A stretch of DNA of 7,976 nt, taken from Succinivibrionaceae bacterium. Lineage in GTDB: Bacteria; Pseudomonadota; Gammaproteobacteria; Enterobacterales; Succinivibrionaceae. The notes under the pieces were generated by a model. That model made no database searches and was not told the DNA's origin. It saw nothing but the letters and a program-made list of their open reading frames with translations. The stretch is from positions 1 to 7,976 of the forward strand of contig DMTG01000260.1 of NCBI GenBank assembly GCA_003477345.1, read 5' to 3'. Below, in pieces: positions 1 to 6,795 of this stretch. Position 1 is the first letter of the stretch. Every line of letters starts with the position of its first letter. The position numbers and the translations under genes are program-made.

Positions 1-209
1 CGATTTCTGGTGTTTTCAACGAGAGTATGTTAAAGCGTTCAGGAGCCAATGGATTTATCGCAAAATTCGACCCGGAAATCCTGTCAACTGCGATTATCAA
101 TGCAATTGAATCTATCCACAGCGGCTTTAATGCTTCAGAAGGCGCATTGGAGCACATGGTGAATACCAAAGCTGCAAGTGCCAGCTTCAAATACGATAAA
201 AGCAAATAG
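1..209 (+). CDS. cheV: 3' end of CheV-like chemotaxis coupling protein (receiver domain), partial
   Basis: The open frame enters from the left edge (first full codon at base 3) and ends at TAG 207-209, leaving 68 residues. The visible part begins ISGVFNES, then has GANGFIAKF followed by an amphipathic helix. This is the beta4-to-alpha5 end of a response-regulator receiver domain: the Ser-Gly segment after beta4, a Gly-Ala pair before beta5, and the conserved Lys (in IAKF) that contacts the phosphoryl group. The spacing and the KF pair fit the CheV subfamily, where a CheW-like domain precedes the receiver and couples chemoreceptors to CheA. The CheW part would lie left of the window. The last ~25 residues are a polar tail. 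The receiver assignment is firm; CheV rather than another receiver protein is a family-resemblance call. A hairpin terminator follows 21 bases after the stop. Confidence 0.68.
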   Translation, partial: ISGVFNESMLKRSGANGFIAKFDPEILSTAIINAIESIHSGFNASEGALEHMVNTKAASASFKYDKSK

Positions 210-230
210 ACCAAAATAAGAACTTAAGAT

Positions 231-260
231 AAGCTGACTCGATTTTAGGTCAGCTTTTCT
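231..260 (+). terminator. Probable rho-independent terminator of the cheV-like gene
   Basis: AAGCTGAC (231-238) pairs perfectly with GTCAGCTT (249-256) around a 10-base loop, followed by TTCT. The T tract is short (four T from 255, then CT), so termination may be incomplete. The position 21 bases after the stop codon supports the role. Read on the minus strand, the same stem could also stop transcription of the small gene at 472-696, though the T content on that side is weak. Confidence 0.65.
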
Positions 261-301
261 GTCTCAGGATTCACATAGAAAAGCATCTTTATTTTCAGCC
301 C

Positions 302-336
302 ATGCTTATGCTCGGCATTTGATTGAGCATAAGCAT
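302..336. repeat. Perfect 12-bp inverted repeat with 11-base spacer, function unknown
   Basis: ATGCTTATGCTC (302-313) is exactly complementary to GAGCATAAGCAT (325-336). Each arm is itself two near-identical hexamers (ATGCTT+ATGCTC; GAGCAT+AAGCAT), and a further AAGCAT lies at 281-286. Neither side carries a T run, so it does not look like a standard intrinsic terminator. It lies in the gene-free stretch between the cheV-like gene and the small minus-strand gene. It could be an operator with repeated half-sites, an RNA stem-loop at the 3' end of the minus-strand transcript, or a scattered intergenic repeat. From 340 to 471 I see nothing else I can support. Confidence 0.7.
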
Positions 337-471
337 AAATCCTGTTGACCATAATAAAGGTGTACAGCAGCAGCACATTTGAATCTATGCCTGTTTATAG
401 GTTATAAGCCGTCACTGATATGTTGCAGCAGTAAGCTGCGCAAAATCAGAGATCACGCAAAACAGACCGCA

Positions 472-696
472 CTAAGTACGCTTTTCTATTTCTTTTTTAC
501 TGTTTATTTGGGTAACACAGATTTTTACAGCATCATTATTACTGCTTTGAGCAGCAGTCTGTTCTGCGACCTGATTAGAAGAATCATCCTGTTCGTCACC
601 GGCTAAGGTATAGTGATTACTGCATATTATAATAATTCCTGAGATTGCAATTGCCTGAGCAATCAGTAATATCTTCAGCGTTTTTCCTAAAGGCAT
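472..696 (-). CDS. Small single-span membrane protein of unknown function
   Basis: This is a 74-residue reading frame ending in TAG. I do not recognise a family. It starts with a short basic N-terminus (MPLGKTLK), then a hydrophobic stretch at about residues 8-25 rich in Ile, Leu and Ala. The remaining ~48 residues are polar and rich in Gln, Asn, Ser, Asp and Glu. There is no proper lipobox (IIIC precedes the only early Cys), so a signal anchor or uncleaved signal peptide is more likely than a lipoprotein. The case for a real gene rests on an ideal AGGAGG Shine-Dalgarno six bases before the ATG, the membrane-protein layout, and a divergent arrangement with the exporter gene at 856 sharing a 159-base intergenic region. 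The polar domain would probably face the periplasm. Confidence 0.6.
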   Translation of the reverse strand: MPLGKTLKILLIAQAIAISGIIIICSNHYTLAGDEQDDSSNQVAEQTAAQSSNNDAVKICVTQINSKKEIEKRT

Positions 697-702
697 TGTA
701 TG

Positions 703-708
703 CCTCCT
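703..708 (-). promoter_or_regulatory. Consensus Shine-Dalgarno for the small minus-strand gene
   Basis: Read on the minus strand this is AGGAGG, followed by six bases (CATACA) and then the ATG at 696. It is the strongest ribosome binding site in the window and is the main reason for accepting the short gene it precedes. Confidence 0.75.
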
Positions 709-817
709 GCTTTAGAGCTATTTATGAATTTTCCTGCAGTTTAATATTTGAAGACTTAGCGCAAATATAGATTTTTTGAAAATAATACCGGTTCTTCTTA
801 GGCAGCAGCTGTCTTTC

Positions 818-826
818 TGTTAGAAT
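818..826 (+). promoter_or_regulatory. Candidate extended -10 promoter element for the EamA transporter gene
   Basis: TGTTAGAAT matches the extended -10 form (TG, one base, then a hexamer one mismatch from TATAAT). Only a weak -35 (TTAGGC at 798-803, 17-base spacer) is visible, which an extended -10 can tolerate. Transcription would start near 832, giving a leader of about 23 bases before the ATG at 856. Confidence 0.4.
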
Positions 827-855
827 AGCCTGTCTTTATATTCAGGTTGTTTTAA

Positions 856-1767
856 ATGTTTGAACTTCGGCAATACTCGCTTCTGTTTATCACTGCCCTC
901 ATCTGGGGTTCTGGATTTATCGGGCAGAAACTTGGAATGGAACATGTTTCTCCATTCACATTTACTTTTTTCAGAACATTAATCGGTGCTCTTTTTCTGG
1001 TACCTTTTATTCTGGTTTTATCAAAGGTTCAGAAAAACGGCACAAGCTTCCTGCGCAGATCATCAAGAAAAGATCTGTTCTTAGGATCTCTTGCCTGCGG
1101 ACTGTGCCTTATAGCAGCAGAATCCTTTCAGCAGTTTGGACTTGTCTATACTGATGTTTCAAAAGCCAGTTTCATTACTGCCCTGTATATTATTTTTGTA
1201 CCGCTGATATCGGTCATAATCGGAAAAAAGATCTCCCTGAAAATCTGGTTCAGCGTAGCCTTAAGTGTCGTAGGTCTGTATTTTCTATGTATGAAAGGTT
1301 CCTTTACGCTCAGCCTAGGCGATCTGCTAGTACTCATCTGTGCCATTATTTTTGCAGTTCATATTCTGGTGATTTCTTATTTTGTAGCCAGAGTTGATGG
1401 TCTCATGCTCTCCTGCGGACAGTTTTTTGCCGCCTCATTTTTTGGACTTATTGCAATGCTTATCGACGGAGTTCCATCAGCTGAGGCCTTAAAACTTGCA
1501 GCCCCGGCTTTCATATATTGCGGGATTATGTCAAACGGCATTGCCTATACACTTCAGGTCATAGGACAGAGAGGGATTAACGCTGCAATTGCTACGCTGA
1601 TAATGTCTTTAGAGTCTGTCTTAGGAGCAATACTCGGCGTTATTTTCTTAGATGAGCATATGTCGCATAAGGAAATAATCGGAGCGATCATTATGTTCAG
1701 CGCCGTTATTATTGCCCAGACACCAACCAAGCACATTTTAAAAGGCAGCAGAACGCAAAGATCTTAA
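856..1767 (+). CDS. EamA/DMT-superfamily inner-membrane transporter (10 predicted spans)
   Basis: A 303-residue hydrophobic protein of normal length for drug/metabolite exporters. By eye there are ten membrane spans at about residues 7-25, 35-55, 73-93, 103-121, 128-144, 154-176, 183-203, 213-234, 242-262 and 271-288, forming two EamA repeats of five. The first repeat opens with the family signature ALIWGSGFIGQKLG and continues into a PFTFTFFR segment. The second ends with SLESVLGAILG followed by a FLDE turn, also typical. A basic loop (RRSSRKD) separates spans 2 and 3, consistent with the cytoplasmic side. Members export amino acids, metabolites or drugs; the substrate cannot be told here. 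Its ribosome binding site is weak (CAGG at 843-846). The gene stops 86 bases before metG and could be co-transcribed with it, though metG may have its own promoter. Confidence 0.92.
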   Translation: MFELRQYSLLFITALIWGSGFIGQKLGMEHVSPFTFTFFRTLIGALFLVPFILVLSKVQKNGTSFLRRSSRKDLFLGSLACGLCLIAAESFQQFGLVYTDVSKASFITALYIIFVPLISVIIGKKISLKIWFSVALSVVGLYFLCMKGSFTLSLGDLLVLICAIIFAVHILVISYFVARVDGLMLSCGQFFAASFFGLIAMLIDGVPSAEALKLAAPAFIYCGIMSNGIAYTLQVIGQRGINAAIATLIMSLESVLGAILGVIFLDEHMSHKEIIGAIIMFSAVIIAQTPTKHILKGSRTQRS

Positions 1768-1793
1768 CCAATGCTATGGTTTTGCGGTAAAAT
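1764..1793 (+). promoter_or_regulatory. Candidate metG promoter overlapping the transporter stop codon
   Basis: TTAACC (1764-1769, four of six matches to the -35 consensus) and TAAAAT (1788-1793, five of six matches to the -10) are separated by 18 bases. The -35 overlaps the TAA stop of the upstream gene. Transcription would start near 1800, leaving a leader of about 54 bases. Such matches occur by chance in AT-rich DNA, so this is tentative. Confidence 0.3.
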
Positions 1794-1853
1794 ATGCGCT
1801 TAATTGTGAAATAAAAACTGCCCTATAGGGTTTTATTAAAATTAGGATAAGAG

Positions 1854-3908
1854 ATGAGTCAAGCCGAAACTATTCTGGTTACAAGTGCCCTGCCTTATGC
1901 CAATGGACCAATTCACCTTGGACATATGCTCGAGCACATTCAGTCTGATATTTACGTACGTTTTCAGAGAGCAATTGGCAATAAGGTATTCTATGTATGC
2001 GGTGACGACTGTCACGGCACTCCTGTCATGATCAAAGCAGGACAGCTCGGTATCACTCCAGAAGAGCTTATCGAGAAAGTCGGCAAATCACATAGAGCCG
2101 ATCTTGACGGTTTCATGATTAAATATGACAACTATTACAGGACTCACAGTCCAGAAAATCATGAAATATCTTCTGATATTTATGAAAAAATCAAATCAAA
2201 GGGTTTCATCATTACCAGAAAGATTTCTCAGCTTTATGATCCTGTAAAAAATATGTTCCTGCCTGACAGATTCGTCAAAGGCACCTGCCCTAATTGCGGA
2301 GCAAAAGATCAGTATGGCGATAACTGCGAAGTCTGCGGAGCCACATACGATCCTACAGATCTTAAAGACGCTTATTCAACAGTATCAGGCGCTAAACCTG
2401 TATTAAAAGAATCCGAGCACTATTTCTTTGACCTGCCGAAGGCCAACGACTTCCTGCACGATTTCATCAGAAATTCAGGCGTACTTCAGACAGAAGTTGC
2501 CAATAAGCTTGAAGAGTGGTTCAAAGAAGGTCTGAAGCCATGGGATATTTCAAGAGACGATCCTTATTTTGGCTTTAAGATCCCTGGAACTGACAACAAG
2601 TATTTCTATGTATGGCTGGATGCCCCAATTGGCTATCTTGCCTCGCTGAAAAACTACTGCAATGCTAATAACGTGGATTTTGAGCAGTTTGTAAAGAAAG
2701 ACTCACCTATCAAGATGTACCACTTTATAGGCAAGGACATTCTTTATTTCCATTCTTTATTCTGGCCCGCTACTCTTATGGCCTCTGATATGAGACTGCC
2801 TGACAAGATTTTTGTTCATGGCTACGTCACTGTAAACGGTGCCAAGATGTCTAAATCCAAGGGCACTTTTATCAAGGCAGCTACCTATCTTAAATTCTTG
2901 AATCCTGAGTGTCTGCGTTATTATTTTGCAGCCAAATTAAACAATCAGGTTACCGATGTTGATTTGTCATTAGATGATTTCATGCATAAATGCAACTCAG
3001 ACATCGTAGGAAAAGTAGTCAACCTTGCCTCAAGAACCGCAGGCTTTATAACCAAGCGCTTTGAAGGCAAGCTGTCAGCAGAACCTTTCAATACTGAGCT
3101 GCTAGGCAAGATTGCAGGTGTACGTGACAGCGTTATCGAGTCCTTTGAAAACAGAAATTATGCTGAAGGAATCCGCAGCATAATGGCTTTTGCAGATGAG
3201 GCCAACCGTTACATTGATAAAGAAGCCCCATGGGTAATCGCAAAGCAGGAAGGACAGGATGACAGACTCCAGAAAGTCTGCTCTGACGGACTAAATCTTT
3301 TCCGTGCTCTGATTGGCATGCTTGCTCCGGTTCTGCCTAATGTGGCTAAAAACGCTGCAGAATTCCTGAATGATTCTCTAAATTTCGCGGATATTGACAA
3401 GCCTTTATGCTCACATTCTATAAACAAGTTCAAGCCTCTGTTCTCAAGAATTGAACAGTCTCAGATCGATGCAGTTATTGAAGCTTCAAAGGAAGATCTC
3501 AAAAAGGCTCAGGCAGAAAGCAGCAAGGCTGCCGCTGAGAACAGCAAAGACGAAACGGCTGCCGATTATGAACCGCTTGAAAGCGAAATCAGTATCGATG
3601 ATTTTGCAAAGGTTGATCTGCGCGTAGGCACCATTGTTTCTGCTGAAGAAGTACCAGAAGCCCGCAAGCTTTTAAAACTTAAGGTAGATATCGGCTTTGC
3701 TGTAAAACAGGTCTTTGCAGGTATCAAAAAAGCCTACAGTCCCGAGACATTAATTGGACGCAAGGTAATACTGGTTGCTAATCTGAAACCTCGTCAGATG
3801 AAGTTCGGACTTTCAGAAGGCATGGTAACCGCCGCTGGTCCAGGCGGAGATCAGATATTCCTTTTGAGTGTAGATTCTCCTGCACACAATGGAGACAGAG
3901 TTCATTAA
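1854..3908 (+). CDS. metG: Methionine--tRNA ligase (methionyl-tRNA synthetase)
   Basis: The enzyme charges tRNA-Met with methionine using ATP, in the cytoplasm. At 684 residues it is close to the E. coli enzyme in length. The class I motifs are present: HLGH at residues 21-24 and KMSKS at 331-335. Inside the connective domain, four cysteines at 145, 148, 158 and 161 form a CxxC/CxxC zinc knuckle. The alpha-helical anticodon-binding domain (about 390-540) keeps Asn390 (in VVNLASR) and Trp460 (in EAPW), which correspond to anticodon-reading residues of the E. coli protein. A charged Ala/Lys/Glu linker (about 545-578) leads to the C-terminal OB-fold tRNA-binding domain (about 580-684, with VDLRVG and later LKPRQMKFGLSEGM), found in the dimeric form of the enzyme. 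AGGA lies six bases before the ATG. A strong terminator follows. I see no damage or missing residues. Confidence 0.98.
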   Translation: MSQAETILVTSALPYANGPIHLGHMLEHIQSDIYVRFQRAIGNKVFYVCGDDCHGTPVMIKAGQLGITPEELIEKVGKSHRADLDGFMIKYDNYYRTHSPENHEISSDIYEKIKSKGFIITRKISQLYDPVKNMFLPDRFVKGTCPNCGAKDQYGDNCEVCGATYDPTDLKDAYSTVSGAKPVLKESEHYFFDLPKANDFLHDFIRNSGVLQTEVANKLEEWFKEGLKPWDISRDDPYFGFKIPGTDNKYFYVWLDAPIGYLASLKNYCNANNVDFEQFVKKDSPIKMYHFIGKDILYFHSLFWPATLMASDMRLPDKIFVHGYVTVNGAKMSKSKGTFIKAATYLKFLNPECLRYYFAAKLNNQVTDVDLSLDDFMHKCNSDIVGKVVNLASRTAGFITKRFEGKLSAEPFNTELLGKIAGVRDSVIESFENRNYAEGIRSIMAFADEANRYIDKEAPWVIAKQEGQDDRLQKVCSDGLNLFRALIGMLAPVLPNVAKNAAEFLNDSLNFADIDKPLCSHSINKFKPLFSRIEQSQIDAVIEASKEDLKKAQAESSKAAAENSKDETAADYEPLESEISIDDFAKVDLRVGTIVSAEEVPEARKLLKLKVDIGFAVKQVFAGIKKAYSPETLIGRKVILVANLKPRQMKFGLSEGMVTAAGPGGDQIFLLSVDSPAHNGDRVH

Positions 3909-3935
3909 TTATTTAAAAAACTGAACCTTACCCGC

Positions 3936-3965
3936 TGCCGGCAGTATCTGCCGGCATTTGTTTTT
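3936..3965 (+). terminator. Rho-independent terminator of metG
   Basis: TGCCGGCAG (3936-3944) pairs perfectly with CTGCCGGCA (3948-3956) across a three-base TAT loop, followed by TTTGTTTTT. The nine-pair GC-rich stem and T tract, 28 bases after the metG stop, are textbook. It separates metG from the helicase gene, so the helicase needs its own promoter between about 3966 and 4009; I see no convincing one there. Confidence 0.93.
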
Positions 3966-4009
3966 ATAAAATACCATCTTTATCGAATAAATAAATTTAC
4001 AGGATTTCA

Positions 4010-5848
4010 ATGGAACTTACCCAAGAGCAGCAGCAGATTGTTGAAGCCTCCAAAAACCTTCAGCGTGGCCAGACCATGAAAGTTGATGCCTGTGCCGGCT
4101 CTGGCAAGACCTCCACTCTTCTGGCAATTGCTGAGGCAAATCCTAATAAGAAATTCTTATATCTGGCGTTTAACAAAGCTATTGTCGAAGCCGTCAAGTC
4201 AAAATTTCCCCGTAACGTTGATGTAAAAACCACCCATGCCCTGGCCTACAAATACATAATCGGCAGACGCAGAGTAAACTTTGTCAGCTCGCTCAAGATT
4301 TTCGATATCATGTCAGCCTTTGATGTATCGAGCAGAACTGCTATGGACATGGCGATAAAGTTCAAAACCTTTATTCAGTCAGCCACCAAGTACCTTTACG
4401 ATCAGGATGTAATATCGATGTTTGACGCCATGGACAGCGGCAGAATTCCCATGGTTCATGATTTTTACCTTAAGAAATATCAGATGCTTAACAGCCGGGA
4501 CAAGAATCTTGATAAGTATGACTGCCTGCTTTTAGATGAAGCCCAGGATACAAATCCAGTTACCCTGTCAATTTTCCATGATAATAACTGCGCCCGCATC
4601 ATGGTAGGAGATACGCATCAGTCTATATACGCCTTCAGAGGAGCCGTAAATGCTCTGCATAACGAACAGGCTGACATTACTTTAAGACTTTCGCATTCAT
4701 TCAGAAGCCGACAGGAAATACTCAACAGGGCTAATTACTTTTTAAAGAAATATTTTGGGAAAACAGAAGACATCATAGAAATGGTTTCAAACTATGATGA
4801 CAATATCCCTCACAGTACCAGAAAAGTAAAAATTACCAGAACAAATTCTAAAATCATCGAGTTAATTGATCTCTACAACAAAAGTCATACTATCAGCAGC
4901 TATTCACTGCAAAAGCAGCCAGCTGCGATTTTTGAAGCAAGCATAAATGTACTGAAATTTAAATATAAGCAGGATGACTTCTCTCCTGCCTATAAATTTT
5001 TAAAGCAGTTCAAAAATATGGAGGACCTTGAGGATTACTCCAAGGAATCCAATGATTACGAAATTGATTTCGCAATCAAAATGGTCAATGCCTTTGACAA
5101 GGGACTCTGGGATCTGTTTGAGATAGCAAAAAAAATCTATCTTAATGAAGACGCGAACATCGATATTACCAATGCTCATTCGGCCAAAGGCCTTGAATGG
5201 GGAGAGGTTGAGCTTCAGGATGACTTCTGTGACCTCAAAGCCAGGCTTGTCTCTATCTTAAAAGAGAATCAGAGACAAAAAGGTGCCTACAATCTAAAAA
5301 AGGAACTTACAGAATTCTATCAGGAAGTTAATCTCTATTATGTTGGTATAACCAGAGCCCAGAACAAACTTACTGATAAAACGCCCAATGCCGATGAATA
5401 TGAGCAGTCAGATCCAGAAGATGAATCCGATAATTCAATAGATTACGAGAAGCTTGAAGCAGCAGCACTAGCAGCCGGGGGTTCTGAAGATCAGCAGTAT
5501 CCGGAAAACTCTTCAGAGCCCTCTGAAAAAAATACTGAATCGCTGTCTGAAAAGACTGTTACAGAACAGCCAGATGCACAGAGCAGTTCTCCAAAAAATA
5601 CAGCAGACAGTAAAGCAGCAGCTACTGCCGCAGAAAGTTCTTTTGAAAATAATTTTTCTCTTTCAAAGGCTGACATTAAAAATTACTGCCGTATTTTGAA
5701 AAAGCAGAAGAAAGATGAAGCTGACAGCTTTGACAACTGTATGTATAAACTGCCCAAACAGGAACATACAAAATTAACTGCACTCTCTAAACAGTACAAA
5801 TGCTCACCTGGGGAACTGCTTGGCTATATAATTTCCAAACTGAATTGA
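4010..5848 (+). CDS. UvrD/FBH1-like superfamily 1 DNA helicase with acidic tail and RHH-like C-terminus
   Basis: A 612-residue ATP-dependent 3'-5' type DNA helicase by motif content. Visible in order: Q-type Gln near residues 5-8; Walker A AGSGKT at 29-34 (Lys33); motif Ia FLYLAFNK at 49-56; Ib TTHALA at 74-79; motif II DEAQD at 176-180; motif III VGDTHQSIYAFRG at 199-211; motif IV around 225-234 (LRLSHSFRSR); motif V NAHSAKGLEW at 388-397, followed by DDF; motif VI YVGITRAQ ending at 451 (Arg449). The LAFNK motif and DDF after motif V resemble F-box helicase FBH1 relatives more than classical UvrD/Rep, and the core is shorter. Residues ~460-549 are acidic, rich in Ser, Glu and Ala. The last 38 residues resemble a ribbon-helix-helix domain. 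AGGA lies five bases before the ATG. All catalytic residues are present, so it should be active; related enzymes remodel recombination or stalled-fork intermediates. The specific role is unknown. Confidence 0.9.
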   Translation: MELTQEQQQIVEASKNLQRGQTMKVDACAGSGKTSTLLAIAEANPNKKFLYLAFNKAIVEAVKSKFPRNVDVKTTHALAYKYIIGRRRVNFVSSLKIFDIMSAFDVSSRTAMDMAIKFKTFIQSATKYLYDQDVISMFDAMDSGRIPMVHDFYLKKYQMLNSRDKNLDKYDCLLLDEAQDTNPVTLSIFHDNNCARIMVGDTHQSIYAFRGAVNALHNEQADITLRLSHSFRSRQEILNRANYFLKKYFGKTEDIIEMVSNYDDNIPHSTRKVKITRTNSKIIELIDLYNKSHTISSYSLQKQPAAIFEASINVLKFKYKQDDFSPAYKFLKQFKNMEDLEDYSKESNDYEIDFAIKMVNAFDKGLWDLFEIAKKIYLNEDANIDITNAHSAKGLEWGEVELQDDFCDLKARLVSILKENQRQKGAYNLKKELTEFYQEVNLYYVGITRAQNKLTDKTPNADEYEQSDPEDESDNSIDYEKLEAAALAAGGSEDQQYPENSSEPSEKNTESLSEKTVTEQPDAQSSSPKNTADSKAAATAAESSFENNFSLSKADIKNYCRILKKQKKDEADSFDNCMYKLPKQEHTKLTALSKQYKCSPGELLGYIISKLN

Positions 5849-5888
5849 GTTAAAATATAACTGTTATCATTGCGAAAAACAGAAAACT

Positions 5889-6551
5889 ATGTCTATAAAA
5901 ACATCTACTCTTATTATTGCTACAGCTGTACTGACTATTGCAGCAGGAAGCGGTTTATACAACTACTACAAAACTTCGACCGCTTTAAAGCATGAACTAA
6001 CAAGACAGGCTTATCTGCAGGAAAAACTTGCAGACATTATTGAAATAGAAAGATACGATAATACCCGCAATATCATTCAGTACCATGATCTGAAGAATTC
6101 CATCATGCACAACAGACCTAGTTCAGACGATCTGCTGTTCTTATCCATAATTAACAATACCAATGGCTTAAAAGCCGTAAATGAGAAATATGGATCTTTG
6201 AACGGCGTGGAATTCATTGCTGTTTTCGAAAACCATCTTAAAAAATTCTTCCCTCAAGATCAGGGTTTTACTATAAGTCATTATCAGAGTGGCTCTTATA
6301 ATATAATCTGTCGCAACAACACCTCAAGAAGAATTCTTCACTCAAAAATTACTGAGCTGAAAAGTGTCTGGCATGACTCACCTGCAGTTTTATCTGATGC
6401 TGTAAAAATCGAATCCCCTGCGCTATTTATTGTTATAGGAAAAATTCCTGCAAATGTTGATGATCTTGATGAGACAGAAGAAAAATTGCTCTCTGAGGTC
6501 AGAGAGTTAAGTAAAGCCGATATTTTTGCCTTTAAAGCTATCAAGGAATAA
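5889..6551 (+). CDS. Membrane-anchored protein with degenerate (inactive) GGDEF domain
   Basis: A 220-residue protein with one N-terminal membrane span (about 7-24), a helical, coiled-coil-like stalk (about 28-55), then a GGDEF fold running to the C-terminus. The fold shows as KAVNEKYGSLNG at 95-106, matching the KxxNDxxGHxxGD block, and ADIFAFKA at 210-217, matching the closing ADxAxYxAK helix. The catalytic parts are gone: the metal Asp positions are Asn90 and Asn92, GD has become Gly106-Val107, and the GGDEF loop is QSGSY (133-137). No RxxD inhibitory site precedes it. It therefore should not make cyclic di-GMP. It could be a structural, nucleotide-sensing or partner-binding remnant. The stalk would be cytoplasmic if oriented like usual cyclases. 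The Shine-Dalgarno is poor, and the gene starts 40 bases after the helicase stop. Domain recognition is by eye but several blocks align. Confidence 0.8.
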   Translation: MSIKTSTLIIATAVLTIAAGSGLYNYYKTSTALKHELTRQAYLQEKLADIIEIERYDNTRNIIQYHDLKNSIMHNRPSSDDLLFLSIINNTNGLKAVNEKYGSLNGVEFIAVFENHLKKFFPQDQGFTISHYQSGSYNIICRNNTSRRILHSKITELKSVWHDSPAVLSDAVKIESPALFIVIGKIPANVDDLDETEEKLLSEVRELSKADIFAFKAIKE

Positions 6552-6557
6552 TTTCTT

Positions 6558-6773
6558 ATGAAGATCAGAAAACTTAATGTAATCTTAGCCTCCGCTGTAT
6601 GTGTACTGCTTGCCGTTACCCTAATGACTTATTCTATTCACTTTAAGCTTGAAAGAAAACTGGAAAGTACCATAGAGGGCAATCTTATGCTTAATGAACG
6701 TGTTGCTGCCTATGAAAAGCAGAAGCACCTCAAGACCATGCCCACTGAATCACCTTCAGAATACATAAAATAA
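6558..6773 (+). CDS. Small membrane protein with coiled-coil tail, unknown function
   Basis: A 71-residue protein I cannot assign to a family. The basic start (MKIRK) is followed by a membrane span at about residues 7-26 and a charged helical segment at about 29-58 with a coiled-coil look, ending in a short Pro/Ser tail. It begins six bases after the preceding gene, with AAGGA (6543-6547) lying inside that gene's last codons, so the two are almost certainly co-expressed. Its plan matches the N-terminal anchor and stalk of the upstream pseudo-GGDEF protein; for example LNERVA here against LQEKLA there. It may be a partner or a truncated paralogue of that anchor. The close spacing and membrane layout support a real gene. 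Confidence 0.72.
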   Translation: MKIRKLNVILASAVCVLLAVTLMTYSIHFKLERKLESTIEGNLMLNERVAAYEKQKHLKTMPTESPSEYIK

Positions 6774-6795
6774 AGCAGTATTCGTCCATAAAAGC

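Noticed and set aside
379..606. Plus-strand reading frame of 75 codons starting with TTG
   Set aside because: It has no Shine-Dalgarno and overlaps the minus-strand gene at 472-696, which has an ideal ribosome binding site. The hydrophobic, Cys-containing translation looks like a shadow of that gene.
1810..1837. Imperfect hairpin in the metG leader: AATAAAA pairs with TTTTATT, and CCC pairs with GGG around TATA
   Set aside because: A four-base bulge (ACTG) interrupts the stem and only three GC pairs are present. It could be a weak terminator for the transporter gene or an attenuator for metG, but the pairing is too poor to call.
3209..3433. Minus-strand reading frame of 74 codons inside metG
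   Set aside because: It lies entirely within a well-supported essential gene. Its translation looks like the reverse-strand shadow of helical coding sequence, and there is no independent evidence for it.
5491..5676. Minus-strand reading frame opposite the helicase tail
   Set aside because: It is a by-product of the Ser/Glu/Ala-rich low-complexity coding sequence on the plus strand, giving a Ser/Phe/Ala-rich translation with no support of its own.
5845..5870. Possible promoter before the pseudo-GGDEF gene (TTGAGT, then TATCAT)
   Set aside because: The -10-like TATCAT is good, but the spacer is only 14 bases, too short for a normal sigma70 promoter.
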